From Desulfomonilia bacterium (GTDB taxonomy: Bacteria; Desulfobacterota; Desulfomonilia; UBA1062): a DNA stretch of 64,000 nt. A model generated the notes under the pieces. That model was not told where the DNA came from, ran no database searches, and saw only the letters and a program-made list of their open reading frames with translations. Each line of letters starts with the position of its first letter. The first letter of the stretch is position 1. The DNA lies in NCBI GenBank assembly GCA_036567785.1, contig DATCTV010000023.1, positions 1-64,000 on the forward strand, read 5' to 3'. Both the position numbers and the translations under genes were made by a program. Below, one piece after another: positions 53,791 to 62,228 of this stretch.

Positions 53791-54352
53791 CGAGCAAACC
53801 CAGTATCTTTTTCAGCTCAGTACCGTCTTCCCTCCATACACGGCAGGAATTGACAACAGAATCTGCAAAGTACCTTCTCATCTGAGGGGTTTCTGCAAGC
53901 GCCTTCAGATTCGACTCGTTTTCCGCCATGATGCAATACATGCCCTGTATTGCGGACGGCCCCATCGCCTCCACAAGTTCCCGAAGATGGGAACAGCTCT
54001 GGACCCCTCCCAGAAGAGATTTTACTTTTTTTGTGAACCCTTTGGATATCCGCACGCCCTTAATTACGGAAAGGCTGTCATTAAGACCTGAGCACTCCTG
54101 CCTGGGAACCTTCACGAGTTCCACCTCGACATCTTCAATCATCATGCAGGCTGCATCGACAAGCAACCTCACAATCATGTCATGAAACTCACCGGCAGGT
54201 TTTTTCTCCCCGGTCAGGAGGAAATTTTCCCTGAACCGCTTATCCACCAGCCTGCCCTCAACTACTGCCTTGCCTGGACCAGCCTTGTATGTCGCTACCG
54301 TAATCGTCCTTTTGTTGGCTTTTTCATCAACCATCTTCATAAGCCTGCTCAT
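53741..54352 (-). CDS. DUF2889 domain protein
   Basis: 203-aa protein matching DUF2889: a KAVVEGRLVDKRF strand pair, EFHDMIVRLLVDAACMMIEDVEVEL, a Pro-x-x-x-Cys segment, IKGVRISKGF and the terminal GGVQSCSHLRELVEAMGPSAIQG with a conserved Cys-x-His. The invariant His and Cys could be catalytic or bind metal, but no function is known to me. AAGGAG precedes the ATG. It overlaps SDR 3 by 50 bp, tying it to the catabolic cluster. Confidence 0.82.
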   Translation of the reverse strand: MSRLMKMVDEKANKRTITVATYKAGPGKAVVEGRLVDKRFRENFLLTGEKKPAGEFHDMIVRLLVDAACMMIEDVEVELVKVPRQECSGLNDSLSVIKGVRISKGFTKKVKSLLGGVQSCSHLRELVEAMGPSAIQGMYCIMAENESNLKALAETPQMRRYFADSVVNSCRVWREDGTELKKILGLLDDKQKIQDIRDIGELQ

Positions 54353-54444
54353 GGTATGGCTCCTTATGGCCGGAATGGAATGTTAAAGCAGCCTGTACAA
54401 GTACCAGGCGTTCTCCGGGAATATCTGATCTTCATGACTTCCGC

Positions 54445-54519
54445 TCAATCCCGGATCCTTGAAAACGCCGGTATGCTCCTGATGAAATTCCTGCAAGCAA
54501 GTAAACCATCAGCCTCCAG
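54445..54519 (-). pseudogene. Remnant of a second copy of the adjacent MBL gene's 3' end
   Basis: Directly after the TGA of the MBL lipoprotein gene, the same frame continues and reads LEADGLLACRNFIRSIPAF before a stop at 54445. This matches PEADGFLARRNFVRGMKDF from that gene's own C-terminus at about 54587-54650. The bases also align (for example AAACCATC-GCCTCC segments). It is best explained as a decayed partial tandem duplication. No start or other domain remains. Confidence 0.6.
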
Positions 54520-54528
54520 GTAGCTGAA

Positions 54529-55599
54529 TCAACCCGCGGGTATGTCAATAACCATATAATCCCTTCCAAGAGTAAGGTTTCCCCGATAAAAATCCTTCAT
54601 TCCCCTGACAAAATTTCTGCGCGCCAGAAAACCATCGGCCTCCGGTGTGATGTGGGTGAGCGCCAGGTGTTTGACTCCCAGGTTTTGCGCTGTCTTTGCC
54701 AGCTCCAGCGTGTCCGTGTGATATTCCAGGATTCGCTCGGCCTGATTGGCTTCGCTGTCCCTTCCACAAGACCGCATGATGGCTGCGGCCTTCCTGATAA
54801 TGGTGCTGTTTACTGCCTCATGCACTACGAGGTCAGCGTCTTTCATTGCCGGCAGATAAGAGGGAACAATCCTGGTATCACCGCTGATAAAGACCTTTCT
54901 GCCGCGAAAGGTTATAAGGTATCCCACTGCATTTTCCACCGGCTGATGGTCGACACGCCATGCATCTATGTGCACATCATCTTTGTCGTACACGGCGGTT
55001 GAATCGGCACCCTCGGGGATCTCTACTTTGATCGCCAGTGACGGAGCGAGTTCAGGGTGCGGCACGAAATGGGCGGCCCGGTACTTCACATCCAGCCGGT
55101 ACACATCTGCCAGTCCGTTGACGATTTCATCCACACCCTCGGGTCCGTACACGCTCAGCCGTTCATCTCTGCCCTCGTTCCAGCTGTTGTAAATGACCCC
55201 GCCGAGCCCGAAATAGTGATCGGAGTGCCAGTGGGTGATGAACACGTTCGTGACATTCCGTATGGGAACACCGCTTCCCTGGATGGCTTTAATGGCGTTT
55301 TCCCCTGTATCGAAGACAAAGACCTTGCCCTGAATCACAACGAGGGTGCACGGCTGGTTGCTCTTAGTATTCGGCTGAGGGGAACCAGTTCCTGCAAGTA
55401 TTATCCGTATTACCCCAGCATCATTCAAAGCGTCGCTCCTGTTGTGATTGGCCAGCCTGTGCTCGATCAATCTGTCCTGCATGTAATCCTGCAGGCCTGA
55501 GCACGAGGATATCAACATTGCAAATATTGACAGAACAGCAACCGGAATCCCGTTCAGGCATTTCAGTCTTTCTGCTGAATAACGGTTATTTCCCATCAT
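54529..55599 (-). CDS. Exported MBL-fold hydrolase, RNase Z/arylsulfatase-like
   Basis: About 356 aa, with a hydrophobic N-terminal segment ending SSCSGL (possible lipobox ISSC) followed by an MBL domain of the RNase Z/AtsA type: GTGSPQPNTKSNQPC, FDTGENAIKA, the zinc motif THWHSDHYFGLGG, SGDTRIVP, VVHEA and LTHITP. Export excludes tRNA processing; an esterase, sulfatase or lactonase in the periplasm is more likely. The frame opens with a GTG at 55629; the ATG at 55599 (or 55596) follows a GGGGGCG site. A decayed repeat of its 3' end follows the stop codon. Confidence 0.8.
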   Translation of the reverse strand: MMGNNRYSAERLKCLNGIPVAVLSIFAMLISSCSGLQDYMQDRLIEHRLANHNRSDALNDAGVIRIILAGTGSPQPNTKSNQPCTLVVIQGKVFVFDTGENAIKAIQGSGVPIRNVTNVFITHWHSDHYFGLGGVIYNSWNEGRDERLSVYGPEGVDEIVNGLADVYRLDVKYRAAHFVPHPELAPSLAIKVEIPEGADSTAVYDKDDVHIDAWRVDHQPVENAVGYLITFRGRKVFISGDTRIVPSYLPAMKDADLVVHEAVNSTIIRKAAAIMRSCGRDSEANQAERILEYHTDTLELAKTAQNLGVKHLALTHITPEADGFLARRNFVRGMKDFYRGNLTLGRDYMVIDIPAG

Positions 55600-55720
55600 A
55601 TTCGCCCCCATTGCCTGTTCTGGTTTCACTCATGACGGCATGCCGAATTCAAAATGCCGCATCCAGTCAGCACCCCGGTAAGCAAGCTGATCTGATTGAT
55701 TCCTGCCGGGCATCGTGCAA

Positions 55721-56746
55721 TTAAGTTTTGATCCTCCGCTTTGTTGTGTCGATACCAAGGAGCCGGCCGAGGTTGCCGCCGAAGATTTTGGCCTTATCCT
55801 CGTCAGTGATTGGCTGATAACCATACTGAGTTTGCAGGTCCTCGGGTATCTGGAAATCAATGAACCCCTTGACGGCGCCCCGGATCTGCACAGCATAACC
55901 TGCGTAGTCGGTGCCCCATGTGATCTTGTCAGGGCCGACCCACCTCATGGCCTCGCCCAGCAGTTTGCCGAATTTGCGCGGCGCCGATAAAGACCAGGGT
56001 ATCAGCAGGCTCAGGCAGATATAAACATTGGGGTGCTGCATGGCGATCATGTTGAGGTCGTCGCTGTATGGGTAGCCCATGTGGAAGGCATTGATCTTGA
56101 GTTCCGGGAAATCCCGCGCCACATCGTCGAGCTGCACCGGCAGGGCATATTTGCTCTTGCCCGGCGGCACCCAGCAGAATCCGGTATGGATATCGAGCAC
56201 TATCCCGAGTTCCTGCGCCTTTTCATAGAACGGCCATATCTCGGGGTCGTTCATGTAGGTGTCTTCCGGCGGATAGAACTTGAAGATTTTGGCCCCTCGT
56301 TCCTTGACCCAGTAGGTCATTTCCTTGATGGTATTCTGCACACCCTTGAACTTGATGGGCGAAACATTGGGCTGATACATGAAACGCTCAGGATTCGTCT
56401 CCACGATTTTAGCCATCTGGCCATTTGTAACCCAGCGTGTCGTGTAGTTGGTAGAGTCCATCATGGACTCTGGCAGAAGACATGCGATGTCCACGCCATA
56501 CCTGTCCATTGCCCAGATGATGTTATCCGGACTGGGATCTTTTAGCATCTCTCGCTCTTCCATGCCCTCAGCCATCGGTGCTAGCAATTCCCATGGCGCA
56601 CCGGTCAAGAGAGGACGCTTGATATTGTCGATTGCCCGCCACCACATCTGCACCCCCGGGAAATAATTCACATGCTCCATGTCGCCGACAAGGTGGCATT
56701 CCGGGTCTATCTTGAAATAATTGTCCTTGGATACTTTTGCTGCCAT
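55721..56746 (-). CDS. Amidohydrolase-2 (ACMSD-like) family protein
   Basis: 341-aa TIM-barrel metal enzyme of the amidohydrolase superfamily. Likely ligands are E/H in IDPECHLVG (residues about 13-20), H in LDIHTGF, H in NAFHMGYPYS and D in TWGTDYAG. The family includes decarboxylases of aromatic acids (ACMSD, gamma-resorcylate decarboxylase) and C-C hydrolases. AAGGAGG precedes the ATG. It lies 17 bp after the OYE-type gene, so it is part of the same transcript and may decarboxylate or cleave the reduced product. Confidence 0.87.
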   Translation of the reverse strand: MAAKVSKDNYFKIDPECHLVGDMEHVNYFPGVQMWWRAIDNIKRPLLTGAPWELLAPMAEGMEEREMLKDPSPDNIIWAMDRYGVDIACLLPESMMDSTNYTTRWVTNGQMAKIVETNPERFMYQPNVSPIKFKGVQNTIKEMTYWVKERGAKIFKFYPPEDTYMNDPEIWPFYEKAQELGIVLDIHTGFCWVPPGKSKYALPVQLDDVARDFPELKINAFHMGYPYSDDLNMIAMQHPNVYICLSLLIPWSLSAPRKFGKLLGEAMRWVGPDKITWGTDYAGYAVQIRGAVKGFIDFQIPEDLQTQYGYQPITDEDKAKIFGGNLGRLLGIDTTKRRIKT

Positions 56747-56763
56747 GGTCTTCCTCCTTTTGT

Positions 56764-58122
56764 TTACCTGGGCGTACGGCCTTGAAGCTGCCGCCAGCTC
56801 TTTTCGATATAACCCAGTTCATTTTTCCACCAGGGCCTATCAAGTGACGGCATTGGCGCCATCATCATGCCCTCTGGGATAATGGACTCATGTTTCTGCC
56901 ACGGCCCGATCCTGTATTCATCCATGACGTATTCCCGTCCGAGGTTAGGGTTGTTTGGACAGGCCGGCGTAGTTCCGGCCAGACAGCGCATGAGGCATGT
57001 ATTGCAGCGCGAGCATCGGACGATCTCCTTGGGTTTCCCTGCAGCGAGCTTGTTGGGATATTCAGGGTCGCAGAAAAGCTGTCTTCCGAGCGCCTGTATG
57101 TCATATTTGCCATCGGCGATGTTCTTGTCGATCTTGACCGGATCATGCTGTGAGGCCACGATAACCGGTATCTTGAGCGCCTTCTTGAAGGCCTCACCAT
57201 GCTCCGGTATATGCCTGGAGCGGTCCATGTCGGTGATGAGGTGCCCGCTTTCCTCATAGCCGGCGCCGTCTGACAGGCTTATATAATCCAGACCCCTGGC
57301 CTCCAGGTCTTTAGCCACATCAATCATTTCCTCTTCGGTGAGCCCGCCCTGCATGTGCTCTTCCGCGCTGATGCGGCATCCGACCGCAACGCCCGGGCAG
57401 GCAAAACGTATCTGCTCGGCGATTTCCAGCAGGAAGCGCTTACGATTGCGCCACTCCCCGCCGTACAGGTCAGTGCGCTTATTGGAAAGCGGGGATAGAA
57501 ACTCATGCTCGAGATAACCGTGCGGGGCATGGATCTCAATCACATCGAAACCGGCAATCACGGCCAGCTGGCAGCTCTGTGCGAATTCTTTCTGCTCGCT
57601 GCGTATCTCCTCTATGGTCATCTCGCGTGTCATTTGCCCTGTCATGAAGTAGCGTGAATATTCAATGACGGCATACAGATCCGCGCAGTGGTTAGGTGAT
57701 TTTTCGGCTGCTATCTCGTAGGGCAGCCCTGCGGTGGGGGCGGGTGCAAGTTTATGATGATCATAGGAATGTCCCTGCCGGCCGAAACCGATGGTCATCT
57801 GGATGGCGGCCTTTGACCCGAAATAATGGATCCTCTCGGATAACATTCCCAATCCCTGCAGATGTCCGGGGTGAAAGAGGTACAGGTTGCGGCCCCACAC
57901 GAATTCCGAGGCCAGGCGCGTTCCCATGACAGCCCCTGTACTCACGAGACCTGCTCCGCCCTTGGCCCTTGCAGCGAAATAGGCCAGCATCTGTTCCGTT
58001 GCTTCACCGTTGACCCCGGACATGGTTTCGTTCATAGGCGCCAGGGCAATCCTGTTTTTCAATTCGACCGGTCCAATTTTTATCTTTGATAATACGTGTG
58101 CAAACTCCTTTCTGTCAGACAT
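56764..58122 (-). CDS. OYE-type NADH:flavin oxidoreductase with Fe-S motif
   Basis: 452-aa FMN TIM-barrel enzyme of the old yellow enzyme family (IGPVELKNRIALAPMNE, EIHAPHGYLEHEFLSPLSNKR). A cysteine cluster follows the barrel, CX2CX2CX11C from the segment CSRCNTC (near 372) to ACPNNP, expected to bind a 4Fe-4S cluster as in 2,4-dienoyl-CoA and 2-enoate reductases. Those enzymes have another 200 residues with FAD and NAD(P) domains; here the chain stops, so another protein must deliver electrons. It could reduce an enoate or enoyl-CoA double bond. GGGAGGG precedes the ATG. Confidence 0.88.
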   Translation of the reverse strand: MSDRKEFAHVLSKIKIGPVELKNRIALAPMNETMSGVNGEATEQMLAYFAARAKGGAGLVSTGAVMGTRLASEFVWGRNLYLFHPGHLQGLGMLSERIHYFGSKAAIQMTIGFGRQGHSYDHHKLAPAPTAGLPYEIAAEKSPNHCADLYAVIEYSRYFMTGQMTREMTIEEIRSEQKEFAQSCQLAVIAGFDVIEIHAPHGYLEHEFLSPLSNKRTDLYGGEWRNRKRFLLEIAEQIRFACPGVAVGCRISAEEHMQGGLTEEEMIDVAKDLEARGLDYISLSDGAGYEESGHLITDMDRSRHIPEHGEAFKKALKIPVIVASQHDPVKIDKNIADGKYDIQALGRQLFCDPEYPNKLAAGKPKEIVRCSRCNTCLMRCLAGTTPACPNNPNLGREYVMDEYRIGPWQKHESIIPEGMMMAPMPSLDRPWWKNELGYIEKSWRQLQGRTPR

Positions 58123-58211
58123 TTATATCCCTCCCATTTTTTAATAGTGAAATCCGACATTTCCGCCCTGCATGAATCAAAAAGGAACAGATAACATCGT
58201 TTTATATATGA

Positions 58212-59774
58212 TCAATTGACCTTCCGCGCTCTGCCCTGCCAGAAGCTTTCCTTTATCTTCTTTTTCTCGATTTTCCCCACGATGGTCTTGGGGATGGAAT
58301 CCCAGAATGCAACAGCCTTGGGGCATTTGTAGCCTGCAAGCCTTGTCTTGCAGTGCTCGATAATGTCCTCTTCAGTGGCCTTCATCCCGGGCTTGAGAAC
58401 AACCACGGCCTGCACTATCTCACCCCATTTGGGATCGGGTGCGGACACCACGGTACATTCGCTGACAGCCTGATGCTGATAGATGATATCCTCGACCTCC
58501 TTGGGATATACGTTTTCGCCGCCGGAGATGATCATGTCGGCCTTGCGGTCTGTCATGTAGACATAGCCCTCCTTGTCCATGAACCCCATATCACCCATAT
58601 GCAGCCAGCCGCCGCGCAAGACCTCGGCCGTAAGCCTGGGATTCTTCCAGTAGCCCAGCATGACATGCTTGCCCTTTACGCATATCTCGCCGATTTCACC
58701 GGTCGGAACGGGATTGTCGTTCTCATCCATGATTTTGACGCGTGAACAGGGGGCTTCCTTTCCTGCACTGGTAAGGTATCTGGTTTTGGGCCCCTCCAGG
58801 TGGTGGTCATCCCAGCTCAACATGGTCACCGGCGCACCTGCGGTTTCGGTGGAACCATAACCCTGAGCGAATATATTGCCGAATTTTTTGATGCAGCGTA
58901 CAAGAATCTCGGTAGGAAACGGGCTGCCGGCATAAGAGAGGATGCGCAGACTGGAAAGATCATATTTCTCGACATTGGGATAGTCCACAATCCATCCGTA
59001 GATGGTGGGCACCAGATTCATGTGCGTGCACTTCTCATCCTGGATGAGCTGAAAGATCATATCGAGATTGGGCCTTCGGTTGATGCAGACCTTGCCGCAC
59101 ACAACCATTATTGCCAGAATAGGCCACCAGGAGACATGGAAAATAGGGAGCACATAGCAGGTGGAGTCATCACGGTTCAGATTCATGCTCAGGGCGGCCA
59201 TGATTCCTGAGAGCACGCAGTTGCGGTGTGAGAGCATTACACCTTTGGGCAGGCCTGTTGTGCCGCCGGTGTACATCAGGATGGCAAGATCATCCTCCTG
59301 TACGTCATATTCATCGAGATCGGGTTCGGCATTAGAAGCCTCTTTCAGAAGGCTGTCATAATCGAGGAATCCGTCAGTCGGGTTGTCGAAGCTGATCCAT
59401 GTCTTGATATTGCCAAGCTTCGGCTTTAGCCCACACACCTTTTCCTCATATCCGTCTCCCGCAATCAGGAGGGTCGCCTCGCTGTCATTTATAATATAGA
59501 TGATTTCATCATCACCCAGACGAGTATTCAGAGGGGTCACGCTCATTCCCAGCTTGGCGGCTGCAAAATAGGCCTCGAGATATTTTGAGCAGTTGTCGGC
59601 CATCACTGTGATTCGGCCGCCCTTCCTGCAGCCAAGCACGACAAGTGCATTAGCTAATCGGTTTATGCGATTGTTGAATTCTTTGTATGTCCATCGTAAG
59701 CCTTCAAACACGACCGCTACTCGCTCGGGATAATTGATAGCCGAGGTGCGCGGAATATCTCCAAGTGTATACAT
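58212..59774 (-). CDS. Acyl-CoA synthetase (AMP-forming)
   Basis: 520-aa adenylate-forming ligase. The phosphate loop is YTGGTTGLPKG (near 172-182), the adenine contact GYGSTETAG, the ribose contact HMGDMGF and the hinge/catalytic DRKADMIISGGENVYPKE; the catalytic Lys lies in PKTIVGKIEKKK. It activates a carboxylic acid to its CoA ester, probably the entry step of the cluster. The chain-length or aromatic preference cannot be told from sequence. AAGGAGG precedes the ATG and the gene lies 26 bp after the acyl-CoA dehydrogenase. Confidence 0.93.
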   Translation of the reverse strand: MYTLGDIPRTSAINYPERVAVVFEGLRWTYKEFNNRINRLANALVVLGCRKGGRITVMADNCSKYLEAYFAAAKLGMSVTPLNTRLGDDEIIYIINDSEATLLIAGDGYEEKVCGLKPKLGNIKTWISFDNPTDGFLDYDSLLKEASNAEPDLDEYDVQEDDLAILMYTGGTTGLPKGVMLSHRNCVLSGIMAALSMNLNRDDSTCYVLPIFHVSWWPILAIMVVCGKVCINRRPNLDMIFQLIQDEKCTHMNLVPTIYGWIVDYPNVEKYDLSSLRILSYAGSPFPTEILVRCIKKFGNIFAQGYGSTETAGAPVTMLSWDDHHLEGPKTRYLTSAGKEAPCSRVKIMDENDNPVPTGEIGEICVKGKHVMLGYWKNPRLTAEVLRGGWLHMGDMGFMDKEGYVYMTDRKADMIISGGENVYPKEVEDIIYQHQAVSECTVVSAPDPKWGEIVQAVVVLKPGMKATEEDIIEHCKTRLAGYKCPKAVAFWDSIPKTIVGKIEKKKIKESFWQGRARKVN

Positions 59775-59800
59775 ATTTCAACCTCCTTAAGTTATTGGGC

Positions 59801-60964
59801 TCATGACCATGACTTCGGAAGGCCCTGGAACTGCATGAGCATGTTGCGGCTCATCTCGTTCGATATTGGCGAAAACTGGATCTGGTAGGCGTCACGCAGG
59901 AACATGGAGACCGGATATTCATTGCATATGCCATAACCGCCGAATATTTCTGACCCGTAGGTGCCTGCATGGCGCGCACCCTCGGCAGCAACGAGCTTGG
60001 CCATTGTGGCCTCAAGATGATATGGTTTGCCGTGATCGCAGAGCCATGCGGCCTTATAGGTAAGGTTGCGGGAGTTTTCCAGGTTGATGTACATGTCGGC
60101 CAGGTAGTTCTGCAGTATCTGGAAGCGGCTGATGGGACCGCCAAAGGCGTTGCGTTCCTGGACATACTTGAAACAGTAATCATATATGGCGGCGATGATA
60201 CCCACTCCCATCATTGCCACGCCGATACGCTCGGGGTTAAGCACGGTCATGATCTCATAGAAGGCATTGCCTCGTGTGCCTATGAGATTAGACTTGGGCA
60301 CGACCACGTCCTCATAGAAAATCTCAACACTCTCGCAATGGTGACAGCTTATCTTGCCGACCTTGCGGATAGTCACACCCGGGGTTTCCCGCGGCACCAT
60401 GATGGTGCTCCAGGACATGCTTTTTTTAACGTCACGCTCAGTCTTGCACACCGTGAAGAGCGAGTCTGCAACATGCGCGCCGGTTATGAAGACCTTCTGG
60501 CCGTTGATCACCCATGTGTCGCCCTTGTCCTCTGCAAAGGTGGACAACGCTCCCAGGATGTCAGTGCCGCCACCGGGTTCCGTGAGGGCCATGGCGGTCT
60601 TGAATTTTCCTTCCGCCAGCAGCGGCAGATATGTGTCTTTCTGCTCTTTGGTGCCGAGTTCGTTCAGAAATCTGAGACCAAAGCCCATGGTTACGCCGAC
60701 CGCCAGAGCCACAGACATGGATGCCTTGCAGATCTGCTCGTACCCGATCATCGTGTCGACCATTCCCAGGCCTTGTCCTCCGTATTCCACCGGTACCGGC
60801 CCGGATAGGATTCCGATATCGATAAACTTCTTCCAGAGCTCATCTGGCGGAAAGTCTACGTTTTCATCCATCCACCTGACATATTCATAATTGAGTTCCT
60901 TCTCGCAGAATTTCTTCATGGTCTGTTGCATGAGTATCTGGTCTTCGTTTAGGCAGAAATCCAT
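59801..60964 (-). CDS. Acyl-CoA dehydrogenase with non-canonical catalytic site
   Basis: 387-aa FAD enzyme that would introduce the alpha,beta double bond into an acyl-CoA. The ACAD signatures are present: ALTEPGGGTD, VFITGAH, RNAFGGPISRFQ and GGYGICNEYPV. In short- and medium-chain enzymes the catalytic Glu lies in the C-terminal YEGT motif; here that segment reads QFSPISNEM with Pro 366 at the equivalent place. A Glu at 245 in LNPERIG sits where isovaleryl- and long-chain-CoA dehydrogenases keep their base, so activity through that residue is plausible. It lies between the ligase and hydratase genes. Confidence 0.92.
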   Translation of the reverse strand: MDFCLNEDQILMQQTMKKFCEKELNYEYVRWMDENVDFPPDELWKKFIDIGILSGPVPVEYGGQGLGMVDTMIGYEQICKASMSVALAVGVTMGFGLRFLNELGTKEQKDTYLPLLAEGKFKTAMALTEPGGGTDILGALSTFAEDKGDTWVINGQKVFITGAHVADSLFTVCKTERDVKKSMSWSTIMVPRETPGVTIRKVGKISCHHCESVEIFYEDVVVPKSNLIGTRGNAFYEIMTVLNPERIGVAMMGVGIIAAIYDYCFKYVQERNAFGGPISRFQILQNYLADMYINLENSRNLTYKAAWLCDHGKPYHLEATMAKLVAAEGARHAGTYGSEIFGGYGICNEYPVSMFLRDAYQIQFSPISNEMSRNMLMQFQGLPKSWS

Positions 60965-60975
60965 ATAAGACCTCC

Positions 60976-61803
60976 TTATTTTTTCTCGTCAGTGGCGATG
61001 TTTGCCTGCTTCTGTGCGGCAACCAGGTCATCGGGTTTTTTTCTGAACGTATCCATCACGGCCTGAATGTCAGGTGCATATGTCAGCCATTGGATGGCGC
61101 CGCGCTCAAGGGCCAGAGCCGCATCCATGCTACCGCACTCCAGCGAGCGTCCCATGACCTCCTTGGCCATGCGCAGTGCGATGACCTTCTTCGAGCTGAT
61201 ATTTGCGAGCACTTCGCTGAACCTGGCTTCGAACTCCTCGTCCTTGAACACTCTCGTCAGAAAACCCATCTCGTACATGTCCTTGGCAAGGAAATCCTTG
61301 CGGCCGCTGTAGATAATCTCGCGCGCCCGGTAGATGGGCATTGAGCGGGCGATGCGAACCGTGCCTCCCCAGCCGGGCAGGATTCCCATGTTGATTTCGG
61401 TGGTGCCGAATTTGGCGGACTCCCTGGCGTAGATGAGGTCGCACATGAGAGCCAGCTCAAGTCCGCCGGCAAGACAGTGTCCGGTAACTTTTGCGATCAC
61501 CACCTTTTCGCAGAGCTCGATCGCCTTACCGATTCCATAGCCCTGGTGAGCAAGCCAGTTCATCGACTCCATGTGTTCTGCAAGTGACGGGAATATGCTC
61601 AGGTCGCCGCCAGTGCAGAAGGCCTTTCCGTTTCCGGCCAGAACCACCACAGCCACGGCGGTTTCATCTCTGACTTTGCGAAAGGCATCGAGAAGCTCTG
61701 CAGCCATTTCTCGGTTGATGGCGTTGTACTTGTCAGGCCGGTTGAGCGTTATGGTGCAAACGGGGCCGTTGATCTCATAAAGTATGGTTGTATAATCAAC
61801 CAT
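60976..61803 (-). CDS. Enoyl-CoA hydratase/isomerase family protein
   Basis: 275-aa crotonase-fold enzyme. Both acidic residues of true hydratases are present: E116 in AGGLELAL and E136 in TTEINMGILPGWGGT, and the oxyanion-hole segments GKAFCTGGDL and GHCLAGG are intact. It would hydrate the enoyl-CoA made by the adjacent dehydrogenase; a hydratase-lyase like the feruloyl-CoA enzyme is an alternative. The start at 61803 has GAGGTG upstream; 38 further codons of open frame lie before it, extending into the DUF35 gene and not resembling the family. Confidence 0.93.
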   Translation of the reverse strand: MVDYTTILYEINGPVCTITLNRPDKYNAINREMAAELLDAFRKVRDETAVAVVVLAGNGKAFCTGGDLSIFPSLAEHMESMNWLAHQGYGIGKAIELCEKVVIAKVTGHCLAGGLELALMCDLIYARESAKFGTTEINMGILPGWGGTVRIARSMPIYRAREIIYSGRKDFLAKDMYEMGFLTRVFKDEEFEARFSEVLANISSKKVIALRMAKEVMGRSLECGSMDAALALERGAIQWLTYAPDIQAVMDTFRKKPDDLVAAQKQANIATDEKK

Positions 61804-61813
61804 GATGAACACC

Positions 61814-62227
61814 TCACTTTTTGACCGGCCGGAAATACGGCAGGTAGAATCCTTCGCGCTCGTGGAACACGACCTCGACTTCCATATCGAACTTGATGTC
61901 CTTGGGGTCGCATTCAACGATGCGGGTCATCATGCGGATGCCTTCGTCAAGATCAACATAGGCGATGGTGTAGGGCAGCTCGTCCATGAACTTGGGCTCG
62001 ACCATGCTGTAGGCAGTGGAAAAAGTTAATATCCTGGCCTTGCCGCTGGCCTCGATCCAGCCAAGGTTGCCCGACCAGCATTCCGGGCAGAATTTCCGGG
62101 GGTAGAATATATGAGATTTGCAGTCATTGCAGAACTGGATAAGAAGCTTGCCCTGTTTTGTTCCTTCCCAGAATTTCTCCGACCAGGGCTGTGTTTCGGG
62201 AACCGGTTTTTTCATTTCGAATTCCAT
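61814..62227 (-). CDS. DUF35 OB-fold/zinc-ribbon protein, thiolase partner
   Basis: 137-aa protein with an N-terminal helix, a rubredoxin-like zinc ribbon (C33, C36, C47, C50) and an OB fold (about 60-125). DUF35 proteins form complexes with thiolase-like enzymes, where they channel CoA substrates (acetoacetyl-CoA thiolase/HMG-CoA synthase in archaea; Ltp2 aldolase with ChsH-DUF35 in steroid degradation). Here it begins one base after the stop of the thiolase-like gene. AAGGAGG lies before the ATG. Confidence 0.93.
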   Translation of the reverse strand: MEFEMKKPVPETQPWSEKFWEGTKQGKLLIQFCNDCKSHIFYPRKFCPECWSGNLGWIEASGKARILTFSTAYSMVEPKFMDELPYTIAYVDLDEGIRMMTRIVECDPKDIKFDMEVEVVFHEREGFYLPYFRPVKK

Positions 62228-62228
62228 G

